Origin: G039954875 sp039954875
GTDB taxonomy: Bacteria > Bacteroidota > Bacteroidia > Flavobacteriales > Blattabacteriaceae
Assembly: GCA_039954875.1 (NCBI GenBank)
Contig: CP157202.1
Location: 744,001 to 808,000, forward strand
Direction: 5' to 3'
DNA length: 64,000 nt
Part shown: positions 39,564 through 50,017 of the stretch, one piece after another
Layout of the letters: every line of letters starts with the position of its first letter
Position numbering within the stretch: position 1 is the first letter of the stretch
Position numbers and translations under genes: made by a program
Notes under the pieces: generated by a model
Seen by the model: only the letters and a program-made list of their open reading frames with translations
Told to the model about the DNA's origin: nothing
Database searches by the model: none

Positions 39564-40337
39564 ATGAAGATCAGTTTTTCCAAATACGAAGGCACGGGTA
39601 ATGATTTCATTTTACTCGATGCACGTACTTCTACTTTGACCGAACCTGAGTTGGTCATTGCAAAACTCTGCCATAGGCAATGGGGTATCGGGGCTGATGG
39701 CCTCATCTTAATCAAGGAGGATGCAAAGTATGATTTTTACATGAAGTATTATAATACCGATGGCAAAGAAAGCAGCATGTGCGGCAATGGCGGACGATGT
39801 GCCGTAGCTTTTTCAAAACGTTTGGGGATAATCATCGATATGGTTAACTTCAGGGCGATAGATGGAAACCATACTGCACTAATCAAAGGAGATACAGTGA
39901 CTCTTCAGATGATCAACGTCTCGACTGTAAAACATCATCCAACCTATGTTTTTTTGAATACGGGATCACCACATCATGTAATATTCGTGCCACGAGTAGA
40001 TGAGGTCGATGTATATGAAGAAGGAAAAAAAATCCGGTTTGGAAAACCTTATTTCGAGGTCGGTACCAATGTCAATTTTGTAGAGGTAGCTGTAGACGCC
40101 TTGAAGGTCCGCACCTACGAACGTGGTGTAGAGAACGAAACTCTTTCTTGTGGTACTGGTGTTGTAGCTGCAGCTATTGCTGCGCATCATATCGGTAAAA
40201 TATCTGTAAGCATGATTAGAGTAGAAACTTTAGGGGGAATATTGACCGTGCGTTTTACAAAGAACGCTAAGGTTTATGAAACCGTCTGGCTCGAGGGCCC
40301 GGCTCGATTTGTTTTCGAAGGCTGCATAGAGATTTGA
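39564..40337 (+). CDS. dapF: Diaminopimelate epimerase
   Basis: DapF converts LL- to meso-diaminopimelate, the cross-linking residue of the stem peptide and precursor of lysine. The 257-residue protein has the start SFSKYEGTGNDFILLDA and both catalytic cysteines in their motifs, SSMCGNGGRCAVAF and ENETLSCGTGVVAAA. Length and motifs are standard. It is divergent from htrA and followed after six bases by mltG, an order common in the phylum. It supports the meso-DAP specificity read from MurE. Confidence 0.95.
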   Translation: MKISFSKYEGTGNDFILLDARTSTLTEPELVIAKLCHRQWGIGADGLILIKEDAKYDFYMKYYNTDGKESSMCGNGGRCAVAFSKRLGIIIDMVNFRAIDGNHTALIKGDTVTLQMINVSTVKHHPTYVFLNTGSPHHVIFVPRVDEVDVYEEGKKIRFGKPYFEVGTNVNFVEVAVDALKVRTYERGVENETLSCGTGVVAAAIAAHHIGKISVSMIRVETLGGILTVRFTKNAKVYETVWLEGPARFVFEGCIEI

Positions 40338-40343
40338 CTTAAA

Positions 40344-41372
40344 ATGAGACGTATCAAGATCTTGTTATGGAGTATTATTTTATCTAGCACCGTATTCACG
40401 ACCTACCATTATTACCTCAAGCTTTACGGTACCAATGTTAAACAATCTGGATACTTACTAATCCCTACAGGCAGTACTTATGAAGAGGTATTGAACATAG
40501 TTACACCATTTTTAAAGGACACGGAAGCCTTTGCTTGGGTAGCTGAAAAGAAGAATTATCCTCAAAATGTCAAAGCGGGAAAATACGATCTCAAAGCAGG
40601 AGAAGACAATGTGACACTCGTAAATAGGCTCCGTTCGGGGCAACAAGAGGAAGTAGACGTCATCTTCGGAGGGCAAGACTCCATCAAAGAATTCATCGAA
40701 AAGATTGCGCAGCAAATAGAACCTGATACCACTGCATTGCTAAATGCTATCCTGAATTCGTATTTCTTAGAGGAGCACCAGGTGACTACTGAAAACGTTC
40801 AACAACTGTTCATTCCTAATACCTACAAGATGTATTGGAATACTTCTACCGAAGTTTTTTTAGCACGAATGATCAAGGAGTATCATCACTTTTGGAACAA
40901 AATACGCCAGAATAAAGCCCAGCGTCTAGGTATTAGCGCTTTACAAATAATGACTTTGGCCTCTATCGTACAGAAAGAGACCTCAAAGATAGATGATATG
41001 CCCAAAGTAGCAGGACTGTACCTAAATCGTTTGAGACGTCATTGGAAATTGCAATCGGACCCTACAGTGATCTACGCTATAAAAAAGCTGAATCCAGATC
41101 ATACACCTATAAAGAGAGTCTTATATGAAGACCTCCAGATAGCATCCCCATATAATACATACCTCCACCACGGCTTGCCTCCTGCTCCAATCTGCCTTCC
41201 AGAGATATCGGCTATAGATGCAGTATTGGACCCAACTTCTCATCCCTACTACTATATGGTAGCCAGTGTGAATCGGCCAGGGTATCACGAGTTCTCTCAA
41301 ACAAATATCAAACATGAGATGCATCGTCACAATTATATCCATCGTTTGAATAAAAAGAACATTCGAAGATGA
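40344..41372 (+). CDS. mltG: Endolytic murein transglycosylase MltG
   Basis: MltG (YceG family) cleaves nascent glycan strands at the inner membrane and helps set their length. 342 residues: an N-terminal membrane anchor (IKILLWSIILSSTVFTTYHY), a LysM-like region (IPTGSTYEEVLNIV) and the catalytic domain with LFIPNTYKMYWNTS, the catalytic glutamate in LASIVQKETSK, and SDPTVIYAIKK and YNTYLHHGLPPAPICLP. It follows dapF by six bases, so they are probably co-transcribed. Confidence 0.92.
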   Translation: MRRIKILLWSIILSSTVFTTYHYYLKLYGTNVKQSGYLLIPTGSTYEEVLNIVTPFLKDTEAFAWVAEKKNYPQNVKAGKYDLKAGEDNVTLVNRLRSGQQEEVDVIFGGQDSIKEFIEKIAQQIEPDTTALLNAILNSYFLEEHQVTTENVQQLFIPNTYKMYWNTSTEVFLARMIKEYHHFWNKIRQNKAQRLGISALQIMTLASIVQKETSKIDDMPKVAGLYLNRLRRHWKLQSDPTVIYAIKKLNPDHTPIKRVLYEDLQIASPYNTYLHHGLPPAPICLPEISAIDAVLDPTSHPYYYMVASVNRPGYHEFSQTNIKHEMHRHNYIHRLNKKNIRR

Positions 41373-41479
41373 CCTGATTGGCCACTGTACATATGTTGAC
41401 TGTAACAAGCTGATACTTTACTTCTACAAGGTACAAGAGAGAATAAAAATTTATATACTTTTAATGCTTTAAACTAAAG

Positions 41480-43040
41480 CATCACTTAACATATAGTAGC
41501 GCCTTGCACGGTGTATATACATTGAAAATCAGTATAGAGGCTAACGTCGATCAAGTTATAGGTTTTCATCTAAGTTAGCTTACCTGATAATTCGGTCAAA
41601 GAAAGCAGTTACCGTATAATTTACGGTTTTGAAAAATTATGGATACAAAATACAGAGAAGAGAAAAAATCATAATCAACATAGCTTAGCAGATCTAGATC
41701 TGCGTAAAAAAGGTTCGACTTATGGACTTATCTATTTATCATAGGGTATATTGACCGCATCCAATAAAGTCCAAAATGAAGCTATCGGAGACTATATGAT
41801 AATGAACAATTGTCTTTGGATGGGTATACTTCAGCCGATCAAAAGGAATTTACCCATCGCCACAGACACGAGAGGAGGTTTCAAAAGATTTTTCCTGACC
41901 GAGCAAAATATCAAAGAAGCAGCCATTATCCACGATCTAAGATCTATGGAATACGGTATATCCAATAAATCATAGGTTTTTAAAATCAATATAGGGCTTT
42001 AAATCCCGTAAAATTTAATATCAAACAATTGTTTTATAAAAATTTAAATACTTACCATTTAGACTTTACCGAAGTCAAGAGCCAAGACAATGTCAAAGCC
42101 CCTTATAGATTGCCGCTGCAGGTTGGTATAATATCCATCCTAATCGACCCGCCTAACGCCAGTAAGACCATGTTGAATAAGCGGATACCCCCCTCGATCT
42201 TGCCACCACTTACGATCGAAGAGGTATTCGAAACGACGAAAATACATAGTGTAACAGACCGGTTGGACTCACGCGATCTTTCCGCGCATCACATCATACA
42301 ATATCCGGATTGTAACTTTATTAGGAGGTGAAGATTATCCACAAATCTGGGGAAATTTATATAACACACAATGAAGTACTCTTACTAGATAAATTTTCTG
42401 AGTTTAAGCAAAGTGTATTATAAGTGTTGAGGCAGCCCCTCCTGGAAGACCGAGAAGTGACGATCTCTAAAACGCCTTTTAAAGTAAACCATCCAGCAAG
42501 TTTTATGTTGATTATTTCGATGAATCTTCACTCCCTCAGACTTTTTCTTTGATAACCCCAAAGATACTTCATCAGAGATAGACATCTAATGGTATATGAG
42601 TGAAATATCTGTCCCACTCCTAGACCGTATCGACATGCATACGGAGATCAATCCAATACCTTTTGAATAATTTCTCAACTTTATAAAGGACGAAAAGAGT
42701 CAGATCATCCGAGCTAGAGTAGTACGGACTAGAATTATATAACACACATTATGCCAAATAATTTCATATACACTATAACGCTCAGATTGGTCCAAAAGAA
42801 CTCGACGCCTACTATGTATTGAACGATCAAAGTAAAAAAAACTCTTTGAAATCTGCTATGGAACACTCAACTTCTCTGCCAGAGCCCACGACCGCATCTT
42901 GCGCGTGATTCGGACCATTACCGATTTAGATGAAAAAGAGGCCCTCGAGAGCTCACACCTTGCGAAGAAGCATTCAATATCTAACCTTAGACAGGAAGAG
43001 TGGGGGCTACGGTGAAACTTCTCAAGGATTGAGTTTACCA
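41480..43040 (+). pseudogene. comM: Mg-chelatase-like AAA ATPase ComM/YifB, broken
   Basis: YifB/ComM is a helicase that promotes branch migration during natural transformation. Pieces in order: TYSSALHGVYTLKISIEANV near 41489, DQVIGFHL, GDYMIMNNCLWMGILQPIK near 41790, AAIIHDLRSMEYG, YKNLNTYHLDFTEVKSQDNV near 42033, IPPSILPPLTIEEVFETTKI with NASKTMLNKR just before it (the Walker A region GPPGAGKTMLAKR, now PPNASKTMLNKR), LLEDREVTIS near 42440, VPLLDRIDMHTEI-type text near 42612, HYAQIGPKELDAYYVL near 42780 and SARAHDRILRVIRTITDLDE near 42875. The full 500-codon gene can be followed but is split over three frames with stops. The ATP-binding glycines are also mutated. Confidence 0.9.
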
Positions 43041-43044
43041 TTAT

Positions 43045-43640
43045 GTGAAAGACTTGCTGTAAGATGATCTAGATAAAATAGTCTTCCATATCGTTGTCCG
43101 GACCGTAAAGCGTCTTGAGAGAGATGTTATATAAATTAACTTTAAAATTCCACCAAAAAGTACTCCATCCACTAAGGAACTTTCGGATGATTTCATAAGT
43201 AGTCTTTTGAGTTTTTCAATTGATAAATTTGTAAAAGAGCTGTCCTTATTTTTTAGTAAACTTTATAAGTTATTTTTCATACTCCACTTCCAATTATTGA
43301 ATTTTATAATTCACATACCTTCTCTTTTATCTTTTACTTTCTATTTTATTGAATTTCTCTAAACTTTGATTGTAAAGTATCACAGCGATCTTCGTATAAG
43401 GATATACCTTGTAGATTTTCCTCTGCAGAAAATGATAATAAGTTTTCTCAACACTGATGGGTTATTTGTATAAATCGTCTTTGAGGGAATATACGATCAC
43501 TTCAAACAATTCATCAAAACTAATATTATTCTCAAGAGATTTCCGTTTTCATCCTTTGATAGCGGGAGAGTATCCATATAGGCTTAACCTGAGACAAACA
43601 GCTCATCCACAAAATAAGATCACTATGTAACAGTAACTTT
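43045..43640 (-). pseudogene. DUF4294 protein, broken
   Basis: Minus strand text: FDELFEVIVYSLKDDLYK, then VEKTYYHFLQRKIYKVYPYT and KIAVILYNQSLEKFNKIESK, the KVYPYAKxA core of the Bacteroidota DUF4294 family. After several frame changes comes SLKTLYGPDNDMEDYFI near 43105, matching the family end. Stops lie between the pieces and directly after DYFI. DUF4294 genes commonly neighbour M42 peptidase and yifB genes in this phylum. Function of the family is unknown. Limits are approximate. Confidence 0.68.
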
Positions 43641-43719
43641 TACTCATCTGAGTAGTACCACTCTTACAAAAACACGGTCTTTTTCAAAGAAATTTTTACT
43701 TTTAGGCAAAATTTAACGT

Positions 43720-44814
43720 ATGAACAAATCATCATCTTTTTCGATCAGCAAAAAACATATACAGTTTTTAGAAAAATATTTAAATACAGCTTCACCTTCT
43801 GGCCACGAGAGTGCCGGGCAAAAACTCTGGAAAACCTTCGTTGAACCCTATGTAGATGAAATCCAAGTAGACGCTTACGGTACTGTTGTAGGTATCATCA
43901 ATCCTGGATATTATTATAAAGTAATGATCGAGGCCCATGCCGATGAAATTTCCTGGTACGTGAATTATATTACAGCCGATGGTCTGATCTACGTCGTCCG
44001 CAACGGCGGCTCCGATCATCAAATCGCGCCATCTAAACGTGTCCATATTCACACAGAAAAAGGTATAATAGATGGAATCTTTGGATGGCCGGCCATCCAT
44101 ACGAGAAAACCTTCAGAAGAAAAATCCCCCACCGTAGAAAATATTTTTATAGATGTAGGAGCTGCCGATAAGAAAGAAGTCGAAAAAATGGGCATTCATG
44201 TAGGATGCGTAATCACTTACCCCGATAAATTTTTTATTTTGAATGATCGCTATTTCGTATGCCGTGCATTGGACAATCGCATGGGAGGTTTCATGATTGC
44301 AGAAGTGGCCAGAATGATCAAGGAAGATAAAGTAAATCTACCTTTTGCGCTCTACGTAGTAAATGCTGTGCAAGAAGAAGTAGGCCTAAGAGGGGCTGAG
44401 ATGATCGCACATACGATCAAACCTCATTTAGCTATCGTGACTGACGTCACTCATGACACCTCTACCCCAATGATCGATAAAAAGATACAAGGTGAGATCA
44501 AATGTGGCCTAGGTCCGGTAATCACCTATGCACCATCGATACAAAATAACTTAAGAAAACTCATCATTGATGTGGCTGAGAAGCACAAATTGCCTTTTCA
44601 ACGACTAGCCTCATCTAGGATTACAGGTACCGATACAGATGCCTTTGCTTACTCAAATGGCGGTGTGATATCAGCTCTAATCTCCCTGCCGCTTCGCTAC
44701 ATGCATACGACTGTGGAGGCAGTACACAAAAAAGACGTTGAGCAAGTGATCCGTCTCATCTTTGAGACTTTGAAAGCAATACGACCTGATCATGATTTCA
44801 AATATCTTCAATAA
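43720..44814 (+). CDS. M42-family metallo-aminopeptidase
   Basis: A 364-residue cytoplasmic aminopeptidase of the M42 (tetrahedral/glutamyl aminopeptidase) family, which forms dodecameric shells and trims peptides. Ligands of the two-metal site are visible: the histidine and aspartate of EAHADEISW, the bridging aspartate of CRALDNRMGG, the glutamates of QEEVGLRGAE (first E catalytic), the aspartate in VTDVTHDTS and the final histidine in RYMHTTVEAVH. The GTDTDAF segment also matches. No signal peptide. It is intact in the middle of decayed neighbours (yifB, DUF4294, M23), so it is under selection; peptide salvage from a host is a plausible reason (inference). Confidence 0.9.
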   Translation: MNKSSSFSISKKHIQFLEKYLNTASPSGHESAGQKLWKTFVEPYVDEIQVDAYGTVVGIINPGYYYKVMIEAHADEISWYVNYITADGLIYVVRNGGSDHQIAPSKRVHIHTEKGIIDGIFGWPAIHTRKPSEEKSPTVENIFIDVGAADKKEVEKMGIHVGCVITYPDKFFILNDRYFVCRALDNRMGGFMIAEVARMIKEDKVNLPFALYVVNAVQEEVGLRGAEMIAHTIKPHLAIVTDVTHDTSTPMIDKKIQGEIKCGLGPVITYAPSIQNNLRKLIIDVAEKHKLPFQRLASSRITGTDTDAFAYSNGGVISALISLPLRYMHTTVEAVHKKDVEQVIRLIFETLKAIRPDHDFKYLQ

Positions 44815-44880
44815 GTGAATATAATATCAAAAGCATCTATAAAGTAATTATCAGTGATTTAACCTGTTTTTTTTTAAAAT

Positions 44881-45650
44881 TTAAATAGCTCTATCATGAG
44901 GAGGCAAAATTTGTAAGGGCTTGAGTAATTTACCATCTTTTTTAATCATGTAGTGGAGACGATCTCCAGTACTCAAACCTGTATAATCTACGTGCTCTAT
45001 GATTTAACATTGTTTTATCCATTAGCCTTTCCGCACAATAAACCCCTTTAAATGATCATATAATGCACAAAAAATATTTAAATGATAAACATCAATATTA
45101 TAAATACCTACCCCCCTACCCTATCATAAGCTATTATTTTTTATAACACTAGAAGCTGTAATGTAGACAGGTATCCCATATCTATAAGTTAGATCAATAC
45201 CATTATGAAATTTGTATTTTCCCTAAATAGGATACCTTCGATAATCAAATTTTGAAAATACGTAAAAACGGCTGATCCGTTTCTATATCTCAAAGGAAAA
45301 AGGGGGGAAATGTATTCGATTAGGTTTTGATCCCAATTTAATTTTCTTAACTACCTGAGGATATTATCATAATTTTTAATCCCAATAATTTTTTTTCTAA
45401 CCCTTTTTTACACTGTACTAACCCCCGTTACGGTCAAAAGGATATAAAAAAAATAGCTTTAAAATAGTTCATAAATACCACAGGCAGATTAGCTCGGACG
45501 AAGATAAAAACAGTCCATCAATTTATATCTAGAAGATATCCTCTCCGACCTCAAATAACAATTTCAAAGGAAGACCACATTCTAAATAAAATCTCGATGA
45601 CATGGTTCTTCATCAATAAAGAGCTGATAGAGCATTGACTTTCGTATATG
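44881..45650 (-). pseudogene. M23 zinc metallopeptidase, broken
   Basis: Minus strand. Near 45240 the text YKFHNGIDLTYRYGIPVYIT matches the HxGxDxxxxxGTPV metal-binding motif of peptidoglycan endopeptidases. Near 45020, in the frame that ends at TAA 44881-44883, VDYTGLSTGDRLHYMIKKDG matches TGxSTGPHLHYEV, except that the first histidine of HLH is replaced (GDRLHY). Stops and frame changes lie between the two blocks, and the N-terminal half above 45300 is not readable. Both the frame and a zinc ligand are lost. The upstream limit is approximate. Confidence 0.75.
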
Positions 45651-45662
45651 GACTTAAACCCA

Positions 45663-45670
45663 TATATTTG
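45663..45670 (+). promoter_or_regulatory. -7 promoter element for rplU-rpmA
   Basis: TATATTTG matches TAnnTTTG and ends 26 bases before the rplU ATG. A TTG at 45635-45637 is 25 bases upstream, longer than the 19-21 usually seen, so only the -7 part is claimed. Confidence 0.45.
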
Positions 45671-45696
45671 CATTTTTAAAAATCAAAATAAACTAC

Positions 45697-46068
45697 ATGT
45701 TTGCAATCGTTGAGATATACGGTTTACAATATAAGGTTGCTCAAGGTCAATTTGTATATGTACCTCGACTAAAACAAGATGAAGGAACTCAAATTTCTTT
45801 TGATCGTGTTCGTCTACTAGATCAAGAGGGCGTGGTCACAGTAGGTGCTCCGATTATAGCGGGTACAGGTGTACGGGCCAAAATTTTACAACATCTCAAA
45901 GGAGATAAAATCATCGTCTTCAAAAAGAAAAGAAGGAAGGGATATAAAGTAAAACACGGTCATAGGCAACAATTCACAAAGATTGAAGTACTAGCTATAA
46001 CTAAGGGAGGAACTGTTGAGGAAAAGCCTGCCAATAAAACTACTCCTAAGGTAAAAGAAGACGCTTAA
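45697..46068 (+). CDS. rplU: 50S ribosomal protein L21
   Basis: L21 binds 23S rRNA in the large subunit. The 123-residue protein has the family start MFAIVEIYGLQYKVAQGQFV and the RNA-binding motif KKKRRKGYKVKHGHRQQFTK. Residues after about 105 form a Bacteroidota-type tail of Lys, Thr and Glu. The TAA after DA is followed in the same frame by 13 further codons of similar composition (QEKAGETQENARG) and a double stop, so the tail may have been shortened by a nonsense mutation without harm to the core. It is followed by rpmA after 74 bases, the usual pair. Confidence 0.95.
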   Translation: MFAIVEIYGLQYKVAQGQFVYVPRLKQDEGTQISFDRVRLLDQEGVVTVGAPIIAGTGVRAKILQHLKGDKIIVFKKKRRKGYKVKHGHRQQFTKIEVLAITKGGTVEEKPANKTTPKVKEDA

Positions 46069-46142
46069 CAAGAAAAGGCTGGTGAAACACAAGAAAATGC
46101 TCGGGGATAATAATTAATATCATTCAATAAAAAGATCAAACC

Positions 46143-46409
46143 ATGGCTCATAAAAAAGGTGTAGGAAGTTCTAAGAATGGTCGTGATTCAGAAAGTAAAC
46201 ACCTAGGTGTAAAGATTTTCGGAAGTCAATTGGCTAAGGCCGGGAATATCATCGTGCGTCAAAGAGGTACAAGGCATTATCCTGGTAATCACGTGGGTAT
46301 GGGTAAAGATCACACACTCTATGCAAAAAGAAACGGCATTGTTCTATTTCAAAAAAAAACTAACAATCGTTCTTTTGTATCTATCCTTCCTGAGATAGAA
46401 ATTGATTGA
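46143..46409 (+). CDS. rpmA: 50S ribosomal protein L27
   Basis: L27 reaches into the peptidyl-transferase centre. 88 residues: MAHKKGVGSSKNGRDSESKH at the start, then LGVKIFGSQLAKAGNIIVRQ and RGTRHYPGNHVGMGKDHTLY. The short N-terminus begins directly with AHKKG, so no N-terminal cleavage sequence is present. Co-transcribed with rplU and followed by tRNA-Arg after 85 bases. Confidence 0.97.
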   Translation: MAHKKGVGSSKNGRDSESKHLGVKIFGSQLAKAGNIIVRQRGTRHYPGNHVGMGKDHTLYAKRNGIVLFQKKTNNRSFVSILPEIEID

Positions 46410-46494
46410 TATACTATCAGAATTTTTTTTAAGATAGGCTCCATAAGTAATGGTATTGATACTTTGAAGTTTTTACCTTGTTCTTTTATTTTCC

Positions 46495-46568
46495 GGCTGG
46501 GTAGCTCAGTAGGATAGAGCAGCAGTTTCCTAAACTGTTGGTCGCGGGTTCAAATCCCGCCCCAGTCA
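46495..46568 (+). tRNA. tRNA-Arg (anticodon CCT)
   Basis: A 74-base cloverleaf. The acceptor stem GGCTGGG pairs with CCCAGTC (one G-U), the D arm is GCTC...GAGC, the anticodon stem GCAGT/ACTGT encloses the loop TTCCTAA with anticodon CCT, and the T arm is GCGGG-TTCAAAT-CCCGC. Discriminator A at 46568; CCA is not encoded. It reads AGG codons for arginine. All stems are sound, so it is a functional gene following rpmA. Confidence 0.95.
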
Positions 46569-47013
46569 CGCTATTGTTATACAATTAGTTGGTTATCTCA
46601 AGCACTAATGATATAGATTTATAAAATAAAGGCAACATTTGTGTGAAGAACATTATTTCATTTTTTTCTCCCGATCTTCTTACATTCCTAGAAATTGGTA
46701 TTTTTTTCATCCTAAAAACTTTTGACGGAACCTCTAGCTTGCCACTTGCAACGCTCATTAAAACCATATATACAAAGAAATAGCAAAATAACTAAATCTA
46801 TCCCATCCATAACTTTCTATACCGCCACCCGGAGTCCATTTATATTGAATAGGGCCCATGTCAAAACTAAATGAGCGATATAGTTTAGATCTATATCGTT
46901 GTGGTTGATCAGATAAACGACTTATTTCAGGCCTACTTTGAGATGAAATATACATACTCCAATAAAATTTTCTATACACTACCGAGATTGTGATTTTCTT
47001 CTCTTCTTGTGAT
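46569..47013 (-). other. Decayed minus-strand stretch after the capsid-like remnant
   Basis: No intact gene. The minus strand between 46979 and 46758 has an open part with FDMGPIQYKWTPGGGIESYG, protein-like and in the same direction as the capsid-like remnant upstream of it, so it probably belonged to the next gene of the same lost module. Family not recognised. Confidence 0.35.
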
Positions 47014-48150
47014 TTAAAATATTACTACGATCTCAAGCGGATTGGCTATTTTAGCATCGAGCATGTAATCGCCTTTTACATAGAAATGTTCATTAGATTC
47101 TCCAATGTATTCGAATATCAAATCTTCTAATGCGTTGACACTGTCTACTCCTACCATGATGTTCTTTTTATCCACTAGCATTGCGAAATGAAGTACATAA
47201 GCTTTTAAGGCTTTCGGCAACAGCTGATTTGCTTCCTGCAGGTGGTATAGCTGCAGGTTTAAATATTAAATCTTTCCCTATGATATAATCATAACCTTCT
47301 ATCTGATTAACATTTATACCCTAATAGTGGGTTTGTGAGATACCTTATTGGATATTCTTCTGAATGCTCTCAAGAGCTTAGGCCAGCATCGGAGAAGTAT
47401 TTGACATGGTTTCTTAAAAATGATCTTGAGGTGAAGAAAACCACTCTGAGGATATCATACATATAATCTCCTCGAGTAGCTCAAATAATTTCCTGGCATA
47501 ATTTTTATCTATGGCCATTTGATCTTTCAAGGTCGACGCATTGTTTTCGTCAATATTGATAACACAATATTTGAAGCTGTACTAAGATTTTCAAATATTA
47601 CAGGGTGGGGCAATAGCCTTTTGTCTATAGTATTATAACACCTTCTTCAGGTTAACCGTCTCTGAATATATGGAGTTCTAGATTTTTTTATACCCGAATA
47701 AGACTTGAGCCATCAGGTCGTTGGCTAGGGCTTTCTTGACGAAATGGGGGTAAGCCACTCCAAATCATCGGCTCCTTGGAGCTAATGTGCGTCATAGCTA
47801 TTATTTAAACTCCATTGCAGGATAGAACTTTCAAGCTCTTTGTAACAAAATCTTTATGTATATCCTCACCCGGCATAGATCTCACGATTATTCGATGAAC
47901 TGTTGTAGAGCGGTGTTGAAACAATCCCCACCGCAATCGATTTCTTTTACGGTGACATGTTCGAATTATCGTGCTATGACTATCTACTTTTTGCTCTTGA
48001 TGCCTGGGATAATGGTGGCAAAGGTTTCTACTTTACCTATTTTGCAGCCTTCTTTCAAAATATCATTGATGACTTCTACACGTCAACGTCATTGGTCAAT
48101 AGCTATTTCTTTAAATCCATTTAAAATATTGATTACCATGGTATAATGGT
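47014..48150 (-). pseudogene. Phage major-capsid-like protein, broken
   Basis: Minus strand, followed through three frames: INILNGFKEIAIDQ near 48145, VINDILKEGCKIGKVETFAT and IIPGIKSKK near 48060, FEHVTVKEIDCGGDCFNTAL near 47965, KALANDLMAQVLFGYKKI near 47730, DENNASTLKDQMAIDKNYAR near 47540, then VGVDSVNALEDLIFEYIGES and FYVKGDYMLDAKIANPLEIV to the stop at 47014. The order (early substrate-like core, ANDLM-LFG in the middle, VGVD-ALEDF-WY...DAK near the end) resembles capsid proteins of Bacteroidota phages and prophages as I remember them. The match is by pattern only. It could also be another structural or secreted protein family. It is clearly not translatable. Confidence 0.45.
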
Positions 48151-49843
48151 TTTTTATCTTTGATTGATTTTTATTTTCATATATTATTTGAATAGGATCG
48201 TTACAGCCTATGGAGCTGCTGGTAAATTATCAATACTATTTTTCGGGTGATAGTTTTTGAAAATACTGGGTGCTCCTGATGCCTTGGTTAGAATTTGGTA
48301 GCCTTAATCCCCTATTAGCTCGCCTTATTTTTAAACTTCTAGAATTTTAAGCTTCTTTGGTATAGAGGCAGCATTAGGTTGCGTAAGCCCAAGTATAAGG
48401 TACCTAAGCTTGGCTAGGTAGCACTCAAAGGGGGGGAGGCTCACATTGTGTGGATGAAAGTAAAAAGCCTTTGAATAGGCCATATCTAAGTCATCGCATA
48501 TAATGATATAGGGCTTTAAGCTTTTCGGTATGCTCATAAGGGGTGGTTTTTGATATATTCCAAAAATTGCTTTTTGGTCTTGTGCCTAGTGATGGTCATA
48601 ATGAAAAAATTAGGCAACTTATCTATATATATTCGTAGCAAACGACCTGCGACAGGCGTATGGATTTATTAACTAATACTTGAGAAAATCCTCTTCTTCC
48701 CTACCGAATGATATCATCTTGAATATTCATTCTTTTTTTTGCCATCTTCGAGCTCATTTCGAAAGAACCATCGCTATAAAAAAGCTATGAATAAGCTTAT
48801 AAGAAAAATACATAAGCCTATGCAGGATCATCGTCATCTACCACACCTTCTAATAGTAAAAAGATCAATGATCTTTCATTGTTGAACATGGTATAATGAT
48901 TCCTCCACCAAAATTATTACTACGCCATGGCGATGTGACAACTACCGGAAGTAAAACGTTGCCAATAGAATGAGGACCCTTTTCTTTCCTAATTATCCCT
49001 AGGAATACATTTTCAAGCTCTACAAAATCTGCACTCTTTAATTATAAACTTATCAACCGGTGCTAAAGGAATGATAGATATCTACTTGAGGCGTTTGCCC
49101 TCCTCGAACTGACCATAGAGGTCAAAGATATAGACATCATAGCTAAAATCATTGAAGGTTTGGTTGATAAGTATATATTACTCTAACATAATAGCAAAGA
49201 GGGTAGAGCACTACGTACTTTATATCCACCCTGCTCAAAGGGTGATAAAACGCAAACCTTGACCTTCCGAGTCTACACCCACAAGCATCTTTCAGACCAT
49301 GCTTTAGCACAGGACCATAAGCCAGACGCTCACAATTTAATTTACCTATACACTTGATAGAATTATACACAATCATATTTTAGAATACCCACCAATCTTT
49401 AGACTATTGCAACAAGACATTGGCTTTTGAACAAAGCTCACTCGAGGCCATAACCCTTGGTTGCTGTAAAGCAGTATACAACAACCAATCACCCTGATAA
49501 TCGGTAAGCAATATGAGTATACCCACAATGATCAAGATACGACATTTAACAACAATAAGCTGTTTTAAATTAAATAAATTTATAACATTTAACATCAAAA
49601 CTCTATATCTACACCGACACAATGGTCTTACCTATTATCATAATCATAAACAACTTCATCTGTAGGCCAGCAAATAAACATATAAAAGGCAATCGTGTGA
49701 AGCAAAAAATTAGCCGGTCGGTTTGAAAAAAGATCAATCGTTATAAATTAATTTAGAATCATTATAAATAAGCTAATCTTCCAGTATATATAATAAAAGT
49801 ATAGGGCTAAAAACTAACTTAAATCGTAACTTAGTAAGTTGTT
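48151..49843 (-). other. Decayed minus-strand genes upstream of the capsid-like remnant
   Basis: Several minus-strand pieces read as protein: YTALQQPRVMASSELCSKAN near 49480, then FKSIKCIGKL-type text and KLNCERLAYGPVLKHGLKDA near 49345 with YVVLYPLCYYV near 49195, then FNDFSYDVYIFDLYGQFEEG near 49155; near 48440 PPFECYLAKLRYLILGLTQP. They run in the same direction as the capsid-like remnant and may be genes of the same lost module. I recognise no family with confidence. ccoI, the copper ATPase gene expected before ccoS, is not among the remnants. Confidence 0.35.
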
Positions 49844-49996
49844 ATGGGAATATTACTTTTGATGATATTGGTCAGTGTCTCCCTAGGGGTGATCTTTCTA
49901 GTTATTTTTATAGTCAGTGTCCAACAAGGACACTTTGATGATGACGAATCTCCTGCCGTGAGGATGCTGCTCGACGACGAAAAAAAAAATAAATAA
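49844..49996 (+). CDS. ccoS: cbb3 oxidase assembly protein CcoS
   Basis: A 50-residue protein: MGILLLMILVSVSLGVIFLV forms a single membrane helix, followed by VSVQQGHFDDDESPAVRMLL, which is the family signature (hydrophobic helix, then GQFDDxxxPxxRML). CcoS is needed to insert cofactors into the cbb3 oxidase. It is too short for most ORF thresholds but the frame is clean, and ccoN starts 21 bases after its stop. First gene of the oxidase operon. No clear TAnnTTTG box is visible upstream. Confidence 0.88.
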   Translation: MGILLLMILVSVSLGVIFLVIFIVSVQQGHFDDDESPAVRMLLDDEKKNK

Positions 49997-50017
49997 AGAA
50001 AAATTACATCCAACCCT

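Noticed and set aside
48331..48537. 68-codon minus-strand frame as a stand-alone gene
   Set aside because: Its text continues into neighbouring frames, so it is part of a decayed longer gene rather than an intact small one.
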